Shown: in pieces, positions 8,446 through 18,139 of the stretch
How positions within the stretch are numbered: position 1 is the stretch's first letter
Layout of the letters: every line of letters starts with the position of its first letter
Source: an uncultured Clostridia bacterium
Lineage (GTDB): Bacteria; Bacillota; Clostridia; Christensenellales; Borkfalkiaceae
DNA length: 64,000 nt
Reading direction: 5' to 3'
Assembly: GCA_944338165.1 (NCBI GenBank)
Contig: CALVLN010000003.1
Span: forward strand, 168,687-232,686
Position numbers and translations under genes: made by a program
The notes under the pieces: generated by a model
What the model saw: the letters and a program-made list of their open reading frames with translations, nothing else
What the model was told of the DNA's origin: nothing
Database searches by the model: none

Positions 8446-9111
8446 TCAGCATTCCTCCGTCGTCTGATATTCACAGCCGTCTTTTCCGCAGACGGCGCAG
8501 CGGGAAGCGGCCGCACCCGGGGTTTCCCCGATCCCCACGAACGCCGTCACCGATTTCGTCGGCGACATGAGCAGGGAGTCGTTGAGCGTCAGCCCGATGC
8601 GCTGCGGAAAAAGAAGCGAAAAGACCTGTTTCTGCACGCCGAGCGCGAGATCGCCGTATCCGGGCGAAAAGCGCGGGCGCAGATGCGCGGGCGCATAGCG
8701 TTCCGAAAGTTCCGCACAAAAAACGTCGCAGAGCGATTCTGCATACGCCGCCCCCGCCGCCTGCAGCAGCGCCGCATCCAAAGGATCTGCCACGGCGTAG
8801 CGGGCGAGCAGGCGATCGGGTCCCGGACCGATGGTGGCGGCAAAAAGAACGGCGCGGCGGCACCCCTTCAAGTTGCGCGCAAGGTCCGCGCTCTCCGCCG
8901 AAAGCGACGCAAAACGCACGCTTCCGGCGCGGAGGGAGACCTCCCCTTCCAGATAGCACACGGCGGGCAGCAGCTGCGCCTCGCAGGCGGCGCGCACCCT
9001 TTCGAGGCGGGAGAGCGTCTGCGCATCCGCCGTTCTGCCGCGGAATCCGAGGAAGGAAAGCGCCGTCTTTAAAGGGAACGGCAATGCCCGGTATCGGCTG
9101 ACGCGGATCAT
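8446..9111 (-). CDS. Stand-alone methionine synthase reactivation (AdoMet-binding) domain protein
   Basis: The 221-residue protein corresponds to the C-terminal activation domain of long MetH. It has a helical start, CRRAVLFAATIGPGPDRLL, the AAGAAYAESLCDVFCAEL helix, RPRFSPGYGDLALGVQKQVF (compare R..fSPGYgd in activation domains) and LNDSLLMSPTKSVTAFVGIG, followed by a Cys-containing tail. In full-length MetH this domain uses AdoMet to remethylate oxidised cob(II)alamin. It overlaps metF by 4 nt (ATGA) and is 1 nt from metH, so its product probably acts on the adjacent truncated MetH. The open frame extends upstream over metF, but the ATG at 9111 is the coupled start. Confidence 0.85.
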   Translation of the reverse strand: MIRVSRYRALPFPLKTALSFLGFRGRTADAQTLSRLERVRAACEAQLLPAVCYLEGEVSLRAGSVRFASLSAESADLARNLKGCRRAVLFAATIGPGPDRLLARYAVADPLDAALLQAAGAAYAESLCDVFCAELSERYAPAHLRPRFSPGYGDLALGVQKQVFSLLFPQRIGLTLNDSLLMSPTKSVTAFVGIGETPGAAASRCAVCGKDGCEYQTTEEC

Positions 9112-9968
9112 CTGCCTGCGATCTCGCTCAGCGCCGACGCGATCGCCGCCGCGACGTCGGGTTTGTTCATGGAATAGACGTGTACGGCGGTGACGCCGTT
9201 GGAATACAGGTCGACCATCTGCTCCGCCGCATACACGATGCCCGCCTGCCGCATCGCCGCCGGATTTTCCCCGAAGCGGTCGACGATGCGCTTGAACCGT
9301 TCGGGAAGGTACGTCCCCGAAAGCGCGCAGATCCGCGCGATCTGCGCCGCGTTGGTCACGGGCATGATGCCCGCCACAACGGGTACGGTGATGCCCGCCT
9401 CCCGGATCCGGTACAGAAACTGATAGAAGACGTCGTTGGAAAAGAACATCTGCGTGGTGAGAAAATCCAGCCCCGCATCCACCTTTTCTTTGAGGTAGCG
9501 CACGTCCTCGCTGCGCGATCTGCTCTCCACGTGGCCTTCCGGATAACAGGCGCCGCCGATGCAAAAGCCGCCGAACGCCCTGATCTCTCGCACGAGATCG
9601 GCGGCGTGGGCAAGCTCCTCCGGCGGCTGACGGCCTTCGGGAAGATCGCCGCGCAGCGCCATGACGTTCTCGACGCCTGCCGCCTGCATCGCCCCCAGCA
9701 TCTCCCGCACGGAATCCCTCGTCATATTCACGCAGGTAAGGTGTGCAAGCGGCGTAACGCCGTGCGACTTCACCTGCTCCGCAAGCGCGAGCGAATAGCG
9801 GGAGGTGAACCCCGCCGCCCCGTACGTCACCGACATAAAATCGGGTGCAAGCGCGCAGATGCGCTCCACGGCGGCGTGCACCGAGGAAAACGTGCTCTCC
9901 GTCTTGGGCGGGAACACCTCAAAGGAGAGCATGGGTCTGTTCTGACGGATCCGATCGACGATCTTCAT
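9108..9968 (-). CDS. metF: Methylenetetrahydrofolate reductase
   Basis: MetF reduces 5,10-methylene-THF to 5-methyl-THF, the methyl donor for MetH. The 286-residue barrel begins MKIVDRIRQNRPMLSFEVFPPKTE. It contains the folate/FAD segments SVTYGAAGFTS, LAHLTCVNMTRD, VMALRGDLPEG and DFLTTQMFFSNDVFYQF, in the family's usual order and length. The ATG at 9968 follows an AAGGAG site; the longer upstream reading was rejected because it overlaps the YgjP-like gene. It is translationally coupled to the reactivation-domain gene. Confidence 0.95.
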   Translation of the reverse strand: MKIVDRIRQNRPMLSFEVFPPKTESTFSSVHAAVERICALAPDFMSVTYGAAGFTSRYSLALAEQVKSHGVTPLAHLTCVNMTRDSVREMLGAMQAAGVENVMALRGDLPEGRQPPEELAHAADLVREIRAFGGFCIGGACYPEGHVESRSRSEDVRYLKEKVDAGLDFLTTQMFFSNDVFYQFLYRIREAGITVPVVAGIMPVTNAAQIARICALSGTYLPERFKRIVDRFGENPAAMRQAGIVYAAEQMVDLYSNGVTAVHVYSMNKPDVAAAIASALSEIAGR

Positions 9969-9985
9969 GGGTTTGCTCCTTTCCG

Positions 9986-10648
9986 TTATACGGCGGGGAA
10001 TGCGCTCATCACGGGCGCATAAGCTTTCAGCTGCGCGCGGCGGGTTTTCCAGTCGGGCAAACAGCGCTCCACCGTCTGCCAGAATGCCGCGCCGTGATCG
10101 AGATGTTTCGTATGCGAAAGTTCGTGTATGACGATATACTCGATGAGCGGCTGCGGCAGGAATGCGCAGAGAAAGGAATAGGCGATGCGCCCCCTGCTGC
10201 TGCACGATCCCCATCGCCGCCGCGCCGACGAGATGCGCACGGGAACGGCGGCAAATCCAAACTTTGCCGCAAGATCGCGCGTCGTGCGCGTAAGTTCGGC
10301 AAGCGCGAGGCGCGAGATCAGGCGCTTGCACGCCGCGGCCCTGCCTTCCGCTGGAAGGTACAGAAGATCTTCCTTGATGCACGCGCGCCGCGAGGGCGCG
10401 TCCGCAACGAGATAGCGCCTGCCGAACAAGACGAGCGCATCCCCCGTTTCCAGGCGGACGGGCGGCACGCGGCGCAGCGCCCGTGCCTGCCGCGAGATCC
10501 ACGCCTCGTGGCGGGAAACGAACGCACCGATCTCCTCGCCGCTTAAAAATTCGGGCGCGCGGACGACGATCTCGCCCTGCGCGGAAAGGGTGAGCGCGAT
10601 GCTCTTGCGGCGGCTGCGGATGACCTTGTAGTGCATAATCTCCTGCAT
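9986..10648 (-). CDS. YgjP-like (DUF45) zinc metallopeptidase
   Basis: The 220-residue protein has the SprT/YgjP-like zinc signature HELSHTKHLDHGAAFW (HExxH plus a third His) near residue 175, preceded by the family motif RRRWGSCSSRGRI. Such proteins are small cytoplasmic metallopeptidases of unsettled substrate. I placed the start at the ATG at 10648, which has GAGG 6 nt upstream; a TTG four codons earlier is possible. It heads the operon with metF-metH-tyrA, 17 nt from metF. Confidence 0.82.
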   Translation of the reverse strand: MQEIMHYKVIRSRRKSIALTLSAQGEIVVRAPEFLSGEEIGAFVSRHEAWISRQARALRRVPPVRLETGDALVLFGRRYLVADAPSRRACIKEDLLYLPAEGRAAACKRLISRLALAELTRTTRDLAAKFGFAAVPVRISSARRRWGSCSSRGRIAYSFLCAFLPQPLIEYIVIHELSHTKHLDHGAAFWQTVERCLPDWKTRRAQLKAYAPVMSAFPAV

Positions 10649-10688
10649 ATTATTCCTCAAACGGCGGCATTCCGAAAATATTTATTCA

Positions 10689-10717
10689 ATTATACCATTT
10701 TCTTGCGGATATTACAA
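10689..10717 (-). promoter_or_regulatory. Promoter of the YgjP-metF-metH-tyrA operon
   Basis: On the minus strand TTGTAA (10712-10717), a 17-nt spacer, then consensus TATAAT (10689-10694). It is divergent from the aroA promoter. Confidence 0.82.
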
Positions 10718-10755
10718 GAATTTGACCGCACTTTCCCAAAGATGAAAGGATTTTC

Positions 10756-10783
10756 TTGACTTTTTTCCCGCAGCGGGTATACT
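10756..10783 (+). promoter_or_regulatory. aroA promoter, leaderless type
   Basis: TTGACT (10756-10761), 16-nt spacer, TATACT (10778-10783). The -10 ends 6 nt before the aroA ATG at 10790, so the transcript should start at or next to the start codon. Confidence 0.8.
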
Positions 10784-10789
10784 GGAAGC

Positions 10790-12067
10790 ATGAACGCTTA
10801 TCGGGTCCGCCCCCTGCACAAAGACGGAGCGACGCTGTCCTTCCGCGTTCCCGCCTCCAAAAGCATCCTCAACCGCGCGCTGCTGCTTTCCGCGCTCTCC
10901 CCCGCCGCCGTACGGCTTGCGGGCGGGAACGCCCTCGGCGAAGATACGCGCGCCTTTCTCCGCGCGCTCGGACAGCTCGGCATTCCCGTCCGCGCCGACG
11001 GGGACGACCTCATCGTCACGGGCTGCGGCGGTACATTCCCCGTGCGCAGCGCGACGATCGACGTGCAGAGCGCGGGTACGGCGGCGCGCTTTCTGCCCGT
11101 GGCGCTCGCCTTCAGCGGCGGCGAATTTCTGCTCGACGCCTCCGAACAGATGCGCAGGCGGCCGATGCGGGAAGAACTTTCCCTGCTGCGGCAGGCAGGC
11201 GCATCCGTCGAATGCCTCGGCAAGGAAGACGCCTTCCCCTTCCTGCTCCGTTCCCGCGGCATCCATGCGCGAAAGATCGCCGTAAATACGGACGCAAGCT
11301 CGCAATACGCGAGCGCCTTTCTCCTTGCGGCGGGCGCGGGAAGCCGCCCGCTTTCCGTCACGCTGACGGGAAGCCGCACGAACGGGAGCTACCTCGCCCT
11401 CACGCTTGAGATGCTGCGCGCCTTTGGCGTCTCCTGGGAACGCATAGACGATACGGTCACCGTCTTCCCGCAAACGACACCGCCCGCGCGGTATATCGTA
11501 GAACCCGACCTTTCGGGCGCCTGCTACTTCTATGCGCTTGCCCTGCTCTTTCCCGTACGCGTGCTCGTGCAGGGCGTGCGGGAGGACAGCGTACAGGGCG
11601 ACCGGAAATTCCTGCAGCTCCTCAAGGACCGCGGCGTGCGCTTTGAACAGCGGGAAGAAGGGCTGCTCGCCGACGGCACCGCCGTTGACTCGTTTGCGGG
11701 ATTTGACGAGGACATGAAAGATTATTCCGACCAGGCGCTCACCGTCGCCGCGCTCGCGCCGTTCGCGGCGGGCCCGACCGTCATCCGCAACGTCGGGCAC
11801 ATCCGCCTGCAGGAATGCGACCGCATGCGCGCCGTCACGGAAAACCTCAACGCGATCGGCGTGCCCGCGCGGGCGGAAGGCGACGACATATTCATTTCCC
11901 CCGCGCCCGTCACGGGCGGGCGCATCCGCACCTTCGGCGACCACCGCGTCGCCATGGCGTTCACGCTCACGGGGCTGAAAACGGGAACCCTTGAGATCGA
12001 CGATCCCGCCTGCTGCAGCAAGACGTTTGAGGGATTTTTCGACCTCATCTCACAATTGACGGAATGA
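10790..12067 (+). CDS. aroA: 3-phosphoshikimate 1-carboxyvinyltransferase (EPSP synthase)
   Basis: EPSP synthase joins shikimate-3-phosphate and PEP in the shikimate pathway. The 425-residue protein shows FRVPASKSILNRALLL (residues 18-33), DVQSAGTAARFLPVALAF with the substrate-binding GTAxR, DASEQMRRRPM, SSQYASAFLLAA, a conserved lysine in the DMKDYSDQALTVAALAPF region, and IRTFGDHRVAMAFTL near the C-terminus, in the usual order and length. With tyrA on the opposite strand it forms part of aromatic amino acid synthesis. The start lies only 6 nt after the -10 box; a short GGAAG is present but too close to be a normal ribosome binding site. Confidence 0.96.
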   Translation: MNAYRVRPLHKDGATLSFRVPASKSILNRALLLSALSPAAVRLAGGNALGEDTRAFLRALGQLGIPVRADGDDLIVTGCGGTFPVRSATIDVQSAGTAARFLPVALAFSGGEFLLDASEQMRRRPMREELSLLRQAGASVECLGKEDAFPFLLRSRGIHARKIAVNTDASSQYASAFLLAAGAGSRPLSVTLTGSRTNGSYLALTLEMLRAFGVSWERIDDTVTVFPQTTPPARYIVEPDLSGACYFYALALLFPVRVLVQGVREDSVQGDRKFLQLLKDRGVRFEQREEGLLADGTAVDSFAGFDEDMKDYSDQALTVAALAPFAAGPTVIRNVGHIRLQECDRMRAVTENLNAIGVPARAEGDDIFISPAPVTGGRIRTFGDHRVAMAFTLTGLKTGTLEIDDPACCSKTFEGFFDLISQLTE

Positions 12068-12079
12068 AAGGAGACATGT

Positions 12080-12694
12080 ATGACGGAAAAAGAAAAGATG
12101 CTCTCGGGCAAATTGTACGATACGAGCGACACGGAACTCTCGCGGCTGCACACGCGCGCGCACCTGCTCTGCAAGCGGTACTCCGACCTGCCCGTTACGC
12201 AAACGGCGGAACGGAACGAGATCCTGCGCGAGCTCCTGCACGCGGGGGAAAACGCATACTTTCAGGGGCCGATCAGCTTTGATTACGGGGTCTTTACGAC
12301 GGTCGGGAAAAACTTTTACGCCAACTTCAACTTTACCGCGCTCGACTGCTGCCCCATCACCATCGGCGATAACGTCATGTGCGGGCCGAACGTCTCCCTG
12401 CTCACCCCCATTCATCCGCTGCTGCCGGAAGACCGCAACGTCCGCTTCCGCGCCGACGGCACCCCCTACGACCTCGAATACGCAAAGCCCATCACCATCG
12501 GCGATAACTGCTGGCTGGCAGGCAACGTGACCGTACTCGGCGGCGTGACCATCGGCGAAGGCTGCGTGATCGGCGCGGGAAGCGTGGTCACGCGCGACAT
12601 TCCGCCCTGCTCTCTTGCCTTCGGCGTCCCCTGCCGCGTGGTGCGTTCCCTTGACGAGCGTGACGCACTCCGCAATCACCCGGAACTTTTCTGA
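12080..12694 (+). CDS. Sugar O-acetyltransferase (maltose acetyltransferase family, left-handed beta helix)
   Basis: The 204-residue protein has an N-terminal Mac-type helix (MTEKEKMLSGKLYDT). It is followed by hexapeptide repeats including ITIGDNVMCGPNVSLLTP and ITIGDNCWLAGNVTVLGGV, the catalytic His in TPIHPL, and GAGSVVTRDIPP before the C-terminal end. The family transfers acetyl from acetyl-CoA to sugars such as maltose or galactosides; the actual acceptor cannot be told from sequence. It starts 12 nt after aroA with AAGGAG and shares its transcript. Confidence 0.9.
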   Translation: MTEKEKMLSGKLYDTSDTELSRLHTRAHLLCKRYSDLPVTQTAERNEILRELLHAGENAYFQGPISFDYGVFTTVGKNFYANFNFTALDCCPITIGDNVMCGPNVSLLTPIHPLLPEDRNVRFRADGTPYDLEYAKPITIGDNCWLAGNVTVLGGVTIGEGCVIGAGSVVTRDIPPCSLAFGVPCRVVRSLDERDALRNHPELF

Positions 12695-12700
12695 ATGCAA

Positions 12701-12740
12701 AAGGCTCCGCCGCCCGAAACGGGCGGCGGAGCCTTTTTTA
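12701..12740. terminator. Bidirectional terminator between the acetyltransferase gene and gdhA
   Basis: GGCTCCGCCGCCCG and CGGGCGGCGGAGCC form a long perfect stem with TTTTTTAT on the plus side and a shorter T-tract on the minus side, serving two convergent genes. Confidence 0.9.
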
Positions 12741-12766
12741 TAAAACGGAGGATATTAAAGTATGCG

Positions 12767-14137
<1,371 letters not shown>

Positions 14138-14147
14138 TTACGCATTC

Positions 14148-14177
14148 AGTATAGCAGATTTTTCTGCCGATGACCAA
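14148..14177 (-). promoter_or_regulatory. gdhA promoter
   Basis: On the minus strand TTGGTC (14172-14177), an 18-nt spacer and TATACT (14148-14153), about 40 nt before the gdhA ATG. Confidence 0.7.
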
Positions 14178-14425
14178 GGTTTGAAGGGGGAAACGGCAAA
14201 TTTCAGCATTGCAAATTGTTTATATATGGTATAAGCTGTACTTATATTATAAGAATATTTTATCGATTTATAAGAAAATATCACATAATATAAGCGAAAG
14301 CATTGCATTCATGCATCCATGTGAAAGCAATGCTTATGGAAAGATTTGCAATGTTTTTCGCGTCCCCGGATCCCTTCATGCTTCGGTATCGCAAAGCGGC
14401 GGGAGTTCTTCCTCCCGCCGCTTTG
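14178..14425. other. AT-rich intergenic stretch with an inverted repeat
   Basis: No credible gene is present between gdhA and tRNA-Arg. The stretch is AT-rich compared with its neighbours. It holds an inverted repeat: AAGCATTGC (14298-14306) with GCAATGCTT (14327-14335), extended by ATAAGC and GCTTAT at the edges. A second hairpin of AAAGCGGCGGGA with TCCCGCCGCTTT (14393-14424) lies just 3' of tRNA-Arg and may help end its transcript, although the following T-tract is weak. Confidence 0.6.
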
Positions 14426-14502
14426 TGGTGTTCGTGAAGGGATTCGAACCCCCGGCCTGCGGTTTAGGAAACCGACGCTCTATCCTACTGAGCTACACGA
14501 AC
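14426..14502 (-). tRNA. tRNA-Arg (anticodon CCT)
   Basis: The minus strand folds as a full cloverleaf: acceptor GTTCGTG/CACGAAC, D arm GCTC...AGAGC, anticodon loop TTCCTAA, T arm GGGGG-TTCGAAT-CCCTT with two G-U pairs, discriminator A and an encoded CCA. The CCT anticodon reads AGG arginine codons. Confidence 0.95.
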
Positions 14503-14509
14503 GAAAAAT

Positions 14510-14537
14510 ATCGTATCTATTGTATCCGTTTTGTCAA
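14510..14537 (-). promoter_or_regulatory. tRNA-Arg promoter
   Basis: On the minus strand TTGACA (14532-14537), a 16-nt spacer and TACGAT (14510-14515), ending 7 nt before the mature tRNA. Confidence 0.7.
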
Positions 14538-14578
14538 AAAAAAGCAATCACTTTTGCCAGCCAAACCGCAAGTGCGCA

Positions 14579-14616
14579 CAAAAAAATCTGTCCGCCTGCA
14601 AAGCGGGCGGACAGAA
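14579..14616 (-). terminator. Terminator of the amylase gene
   Basis: CTGTCCGCC and GGCGGACAG form a stem followed on the minus strand by ATTTTTTT, about 12 nt past the amylase stop. Confidence 0.88.
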
Positions 14617-14627
14617 TACGGGAAAAA

Positions 14628-15941
14628 TCAGTTCCTGCGGTAGATGGATGCCGAAAAGGGCGGAAGATAAATATCGTTGAGATTGCGCACCTGCCCCGTC
14701 AGAAGATCGGTCCCTTCCGCCTCCTCCACGCGGACGGTGCAATCGCTGTCCGCGATGTTGACGGCGACGACGATTTTCTCCCCTTCGTATTCGCGCACGA
14801 AGGAAAAATTCCTGTTCATGACGGTCGCTTTGGCGTAACCCCCGTAGCAGAGCGCCGCAGAACCGCGGCGGATCTGCGCGAGCTTGCGGATGTGCGCCGC
14901 AAGCTCGGGATGTGCGCTCTTATTTACTTCGTCGATGCAGGGGCGGAGCTTATAGTCGAGATCCGATTTGTCCCCTTCCTGCCCGAATTCCGAACCGTAA
15001 TAGATGCAAGGGATCCCCGGGATGGTAAAAAGCAGCGTATAGAGATTGTACAAATTCCGCTTCTCTTTCAACGCGGTGAAGGCGCGGACGACGTCGTGAT
15101 TGTCTACAAAATTGAGCATGCGCTTGCCCGTATACAGCGCCCACGGCTGGGAAGAAAAGAGGCGGGTGAGCGACGATTCGATCTCAAAAAGGTTGTCGCT
15201 GTTAAAGCTTGAGACCATTCCCTTGAAACACTCGTAATTGGTGATGGAATTCAGGCGTTCGGGGCAGACGTTCTTCTGGAAATTGCCGCAATGGATGACT
15301 TCGCCGACCAGGAAGAATTCGTCTTTCTCCTCGTTGACCGTGCGGCGCAGGAGCTCCATGAACCAGGGAGGCAAAAGGTAACACACGTCGAGGCGCAGGC
15401 CGTCGATATGAAATTCGCGGATCCAGAACCGCACTGCGTCCATGAGGTACTTCTGCACGTCCGCATTGTCGAGCCGCAGCTTGACGAGCTCGGGATGCCC
15501 TTCCCAATTTTCATAGTCAAAACCGTCGTGATAGCGGGAATCGCCCCAAAAGTTGATCTGAAACCAGAAGCGATAGTCCGTCCCCTCGCGCAGCTTCCGT
15601 ACTTCGCGGAAGGGTCCGAAGGCGCGCCCCACGTGATTGAAGACGCCGTCTAAAACGACGCGGATGCCCGCCGCGTGGAATTTTTCCACCAGCGCGGCAA
15701 ATTCTTCGTTGGTGCCAAGCCGTCGGTCAACGTGATAAAAATCGACGGTATCGTACCCGTGCCGCTCGCTTTCAAAGAGGGGGTTAAAGAGCACCGCCCC
15801 TACTCCCAGCTCTTTCAGCCGCGGGATCTCCGCCTCGATCTTGCCCAGGCGGTGGCGCACTTCGCCAAAATCGTTCTCCCGCTCCGCCCCGCAGAACCCG
15901 AGCGGATAGATCTGATAAAACGTACTTTCGTCAAACCACAT
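14628..15941 (-). CDS. GH13 alpha-amylase-family glycosidase (cytoplasmic)
   Basis: The 437-residue protein begins MWFDESTFYQIYPLGF and has the GH13 conserved regions: VVLDGVFNHVG (region I), DGLRLDVCYLL with the nucleophile Asp (region II), FFLVGEVIHCG with the acid Glu (region III) and LNFVDNHDVVR with the transition-state Asp (region IV), then a short C-terminal beta domain. There is no signal peptide, and the length suits a neopullulanase/cyclomaltodextrinase-like or maltodextrin glucosidase enzyme acting on imported maltodextrins. The exact substrate cannot be set from sequence. It is a single-gene unit with its own promoter and terminator. Confidence 0.9.
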   Translation of the reverse strand: MWFDESTFYQIYPLGFCGAERENDFGEVRHRLGKIEAEIPRLKELGVGAVLFNPLFESERHGYDTVDFYHVDRRLGTNEEFAALVEKFHAAGIRVVLDGVFNHVGRAFGPFREVRKLREGTDYRFWFQINFWGDSRYHDGFDYENWEGHPELVKLRLDNADVQKYLMDAVRFWIREFHIDGLRLDVCYLLPPWFMELLRRTVNEEKDEFFLVGEVIHCGNFQKNVCPERLNSITNYECFKGMVSSFNSDNLFEIESSLTRLFSSQPWALYTGKRMLNFVDNHDVVRAFTALKEKRNLYNLYTLLFTIPGIPCIYYGSEFGQEGDKSDLDYKLRPCIDEVNKSAHPELAAHIRKLAQIRRGSAALCYGGYAKATVMNRNFSFVREYEGEKIVVAVNIADSDCTVRVEEAEGTDLLTGQVRNLNDIYLPPFSASIYRRN

Positions 15942-15974
15942 AATGTTGCTTTCTCCTTTCCGTCCAACCCGGTC

Positions 15975-16003
15975 ATTTTACCATAAGACGGCGATAATTG
16001 CAA
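15975..16003 (-). promoter_or_regulatory. Amylase gene promoter
   Basis: On the minus strand TTGCAA (15998-16003), a 17-nt spacer and TAAAAT (15975-15980). Confidence 0.75.
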
Positions 16004-16107
16004 GAGGGAACGGACAAATTTTTTCTGTTTTTTCTCACTTGCCGCAGACATGCCCGCCCCATTTTTGTCTCTTTGTAAAATATGCGCGAAAACGGGCGCG
16101 GCTTCCC

Positions 16108-16136
16108 TTGCATTTTTGCCGCAAATGCGCTATACT
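16108..16136 (+). promoter_or_regulatory. M18 aminopeptidase promoter
   Basis: TTGCAT (16108-16113), a 17-nt spacer and TATACT (16131-16136), about 38 nt before the ATG. Confidence 0.78.
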
Positions 16137-16173
16137 TGTTTCTGAAAAATCACGCCGAGAGGAAGTTTGACAC

Positions 16174-17421
16174 ATGCAGCAATTACTTGACTTTTTACGC
16201 ACTTCTTATACCGCCTACCAGGCGGTGGAAAACGCTAAGGCGCTCCTCCTGTCCCGCGGATTTCGCGAACTTCGCGAAGCGCAGGCATGGGAGCTCGAAG
16301 AAGGCGGAAGCTATTTCGTGACGCGGGGCGGCAGCGCGCTGATCGCCTTTATCTACCGCAGGGAAGGCGCCTTCAAGATCATCGCAAGCCACACCGATTC
16401 GCCCTGCTTAAAGCTCAAAGATGCGCCCGTGACCGACGGCGCGGGCATGAAAAAGCTCAACGTGGAGACGTACGGCGGAGGATTATGGTATACCTTTTTC
16501 GACCGTCCGCTGAGGATCGCGGGGCGCGTCGTGCGGGAGCGCGGCGGCAAACTCGTTTCCGAGCCGGTCGTCTCCTCCTTCCGCGTCGTCATCCCCTCCC
16601 TCGCCGTACACATGAACCGCGAGGCGAACGAGAAGTTCTCCCCCAACGCGCAGGTAGACCTGCTGCCCCTCTATTCCTTTGCCAAAGAAGATCTCGGGCA
16701 GCTGACGGAAGGCTGCGCCGCATTCGACCTGTATGCGGTCCCCGACGAGGCGCCTTTTGCGAGCGGCGCCGACGGGGAATTTATCAGCGCGCCGCGCGTC
16801 GACAATCTGACGAGCGTATACGCTTCCCTGAATGCGCTTTGCGGCGAAACGGCGGAAACCTGCGTTGCGGCGTGCCTCGATAACGAGGAGGTCGGGAGCC
16901 TCACCGCCCAGGGGGCAGGCGGCGATTTCCTCGCCAATACCCTCAGGCGCATATCGGCATGCGGCAAACGGACGGAAGAAGAACATTTCCGCACGCTCGC
17001 GTCTTCCTTCCTCATCTCGCTGGACAACGCGCACGCCATCCACCCCAATCACCCCGAAAAATGCGACATCACGAACAAAGCCGCGCTGGGCGGCGGCGTC
17101 GTCGTCAAGGGGCACGCCAACCGCGCCTATACGACGGACGCCGTAAGCGCCGCCGTCATCCGCACGATCTTCCGCCGCGCAAACGTGCGCTTTCAATCCT
17201 TTTTCAACCGCTCGGATATGCGCAGCGGCGGCACGCTCGGCGCCGTCAGCCAGGGAAAGGTGAGCATCCTTTCCGTCGACCTCGGGCTGCCGCAGCTTGC
17301 CATGCACTCCGCCGTGGAGACGTTTGCCGCCTCCGATTACGCGGAACTGGAGCGGGCGCTTGCCGCCTTTTTCCGCAGCACGATCGCCTTTGCAGGCGAC
17401 GGCGTGACCGTCAAGCCATAA
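16174..17421 (+). CDS. M18 family aminopeptidase
   Basis: M18 enzymes are dinuclear-zinc aminopeptidases that prefer acidic N-terminal residues. The 415-residue protein shows the metal-binding and active-site segments IASHTDSPCLKLK (about residue 70), PRVDNLTSVYASLNAL, LDNEEVGSLTAQGA and LDNAHAIHPNHPEKCD, plus the metal ligand His in AMHSAVE close to the C-terminus. All ligand positions expected for the family are present. The GAGGAAG site upstream fixes the start. It is transcribed alone, ending at a terminator. Confidence 0.93.
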   Translation: MQQLLDFLRTSYTAYQAVENAKALLLSRGFRELREAQAWELEEGGSYFVTRGGSALIAFIYRREGAFKIIASHTDSPCLKLKDAPVTDGAGMKKLNVETYGGGLWYTFFDRPLRIAGRVVRERGGKLVSEPVVSSFRVVIPSLAVHMNREANEKFSPNAQVDLLPLYSFAKEDLGQLTEGCAAFDLYAVPDEAPFASGADGEFISAPRVDNLTSVYASLNALCGETAETCVAACLDNEEVGSLTAQGAGGDFLANTLRRISACGKRTEEEHFRTLASSFLISLDNAHAIHPNHPEKCDITNKAALGGGVVVKGHANRAYTTDAVSAAVIRTIFRRANVRFQSFFNRSDMRSGGTLGAVSQGKVSILSVDLGLPQLAMHSAVETFAASDYAELERALAAFFRSTIAFAGDGVTVKP

Positions 17422-17442
17422 AAAAACGGGCCGATCGCCCGT
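17419..17442 (-). terminator. Terminator of the ABC transporter operon
   Basis: ACGGGC-GATC-G-GCCCGT hairpin followed on the minus strand by TTTTTTT. It lies about 30 nt past the ATPase stop codon and overlaps the end of the convergent M18 gene. Confidence 0.8.
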
Positions 17443-17448
17443 CCTTCC

Positions 17449-17475
17449 GCCGCCGCAAAATGCGGCGGCTTTTTT
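17449..17475 (+). terminator. Terminator of the M18 aminopeptidase gene
   Basis: GCCGCCGCA-AAA-TGCGGCGGC followed by TTTTTTATT on the plus strand. The T-tract touches the stop codon of the convergent ABC ATPase gene. Confidence 0.88.
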
Positions 17476-18139
17476 ATTGCATCAATGCGCGGATGAGGGC
17501 GTCCTCTTCCGCATAGCGCGCAAAAAATCCGCGCGGAAACGGGGACGGTACGGGCACGTCGGCCGCAATGCGCCCCTCCTTTAAGACGACGGCGCGATGG
17601 GAAAGCAAAACCGCCTCCCGCACGTCGTGCGTGACAAAGACGACGGTGTTCCCCGTCTCCTGCCACAGGCGGATGACGAGCGGGATGAGCGACGCCTTCA
17701 GCTTCAGATCCAGCGAAGAAAAGGGCTCGTCCATGAGCAGCGTATCGTGCGGATAAAGAAACGCCCGCGCGATGGCGGCGCGCTGTGCTTCCCCGCCGGA
17801 AAGCGCGCGCGGGCGGTCGTTTCCCCTTCCCGCGAGGCCGACTGCCTCCAGCATTGCGGGGATTTTTCCCCACACCGACCGCGGCAGCACGAATTTCAGA
17901 TTCCCCTCCACCGTGAGGTTGGGCAGAAGATCGGGCGACTGGAAAAGATAAGAACACCGCCCCGCGCCCGTGCAGGTCCCGGAAAAATCGGTGAGGCCCG
18001 CAATGACGTTGAGCAGCGTCGATTTGCCCGCACCGCTCTCGCCGAGCACGGCGGTGATCTTTCCCTCTTCCGCGAAGAGATCTATCCCGCGCAAAACTTC
18101 GCGCTTCCCGTATGACTTTACGATGTGTTCAAGCCGCAT
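17474..18139 (-). CDS. ABC transporter ATP-binding protein (SsuB/TauB/ThiZ-like)
   Basis: The 221-residue ATPase has Walker A LGESGAGKSTLLN (about 32-44), Q-loop YLFQSPDLLPNLTV, signature ALSGGEAQRAAIARA, Walker B DTLLMDEPFSSLD and H-loop VTHDVREAVLLS. The sequence type is that of nitrate/sulfonate/taurine/pyrimidine-precursor importers. Its start overlaps the permease gene by 11 nt. With the permease and the NMT1-like binding protein it forms a complete importer. Substrate is not evident. Confidence 0.92.
   Translation of the reverse strand: MRLEHIVKSYGKREVLRGIDLFAEEGKITAVLGESGAGKSTLLNVIAGLTDFSGTCTGAGRCSYLFQSPDLLPNLTVEGNLKFVLPRSVWGKIPAMLEAVGLAGRGNDRPRALSGGEAQRAAIARAFLYPHDTLLMDEPFSSLDLKLKASLIPLVIRLWQETGNTVVFVTHDVREAVLLSHRAVVLKEGRIAADVPVPSPFPRGFFARYAEEDALIRALMQ

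Noticed and set aside
10712..11944. 410-codon minus-strand open frame opposite aroA
   Set aside because: aroA motifs are complete; the antisense frame has no start signals and crosses the divergent promoters.
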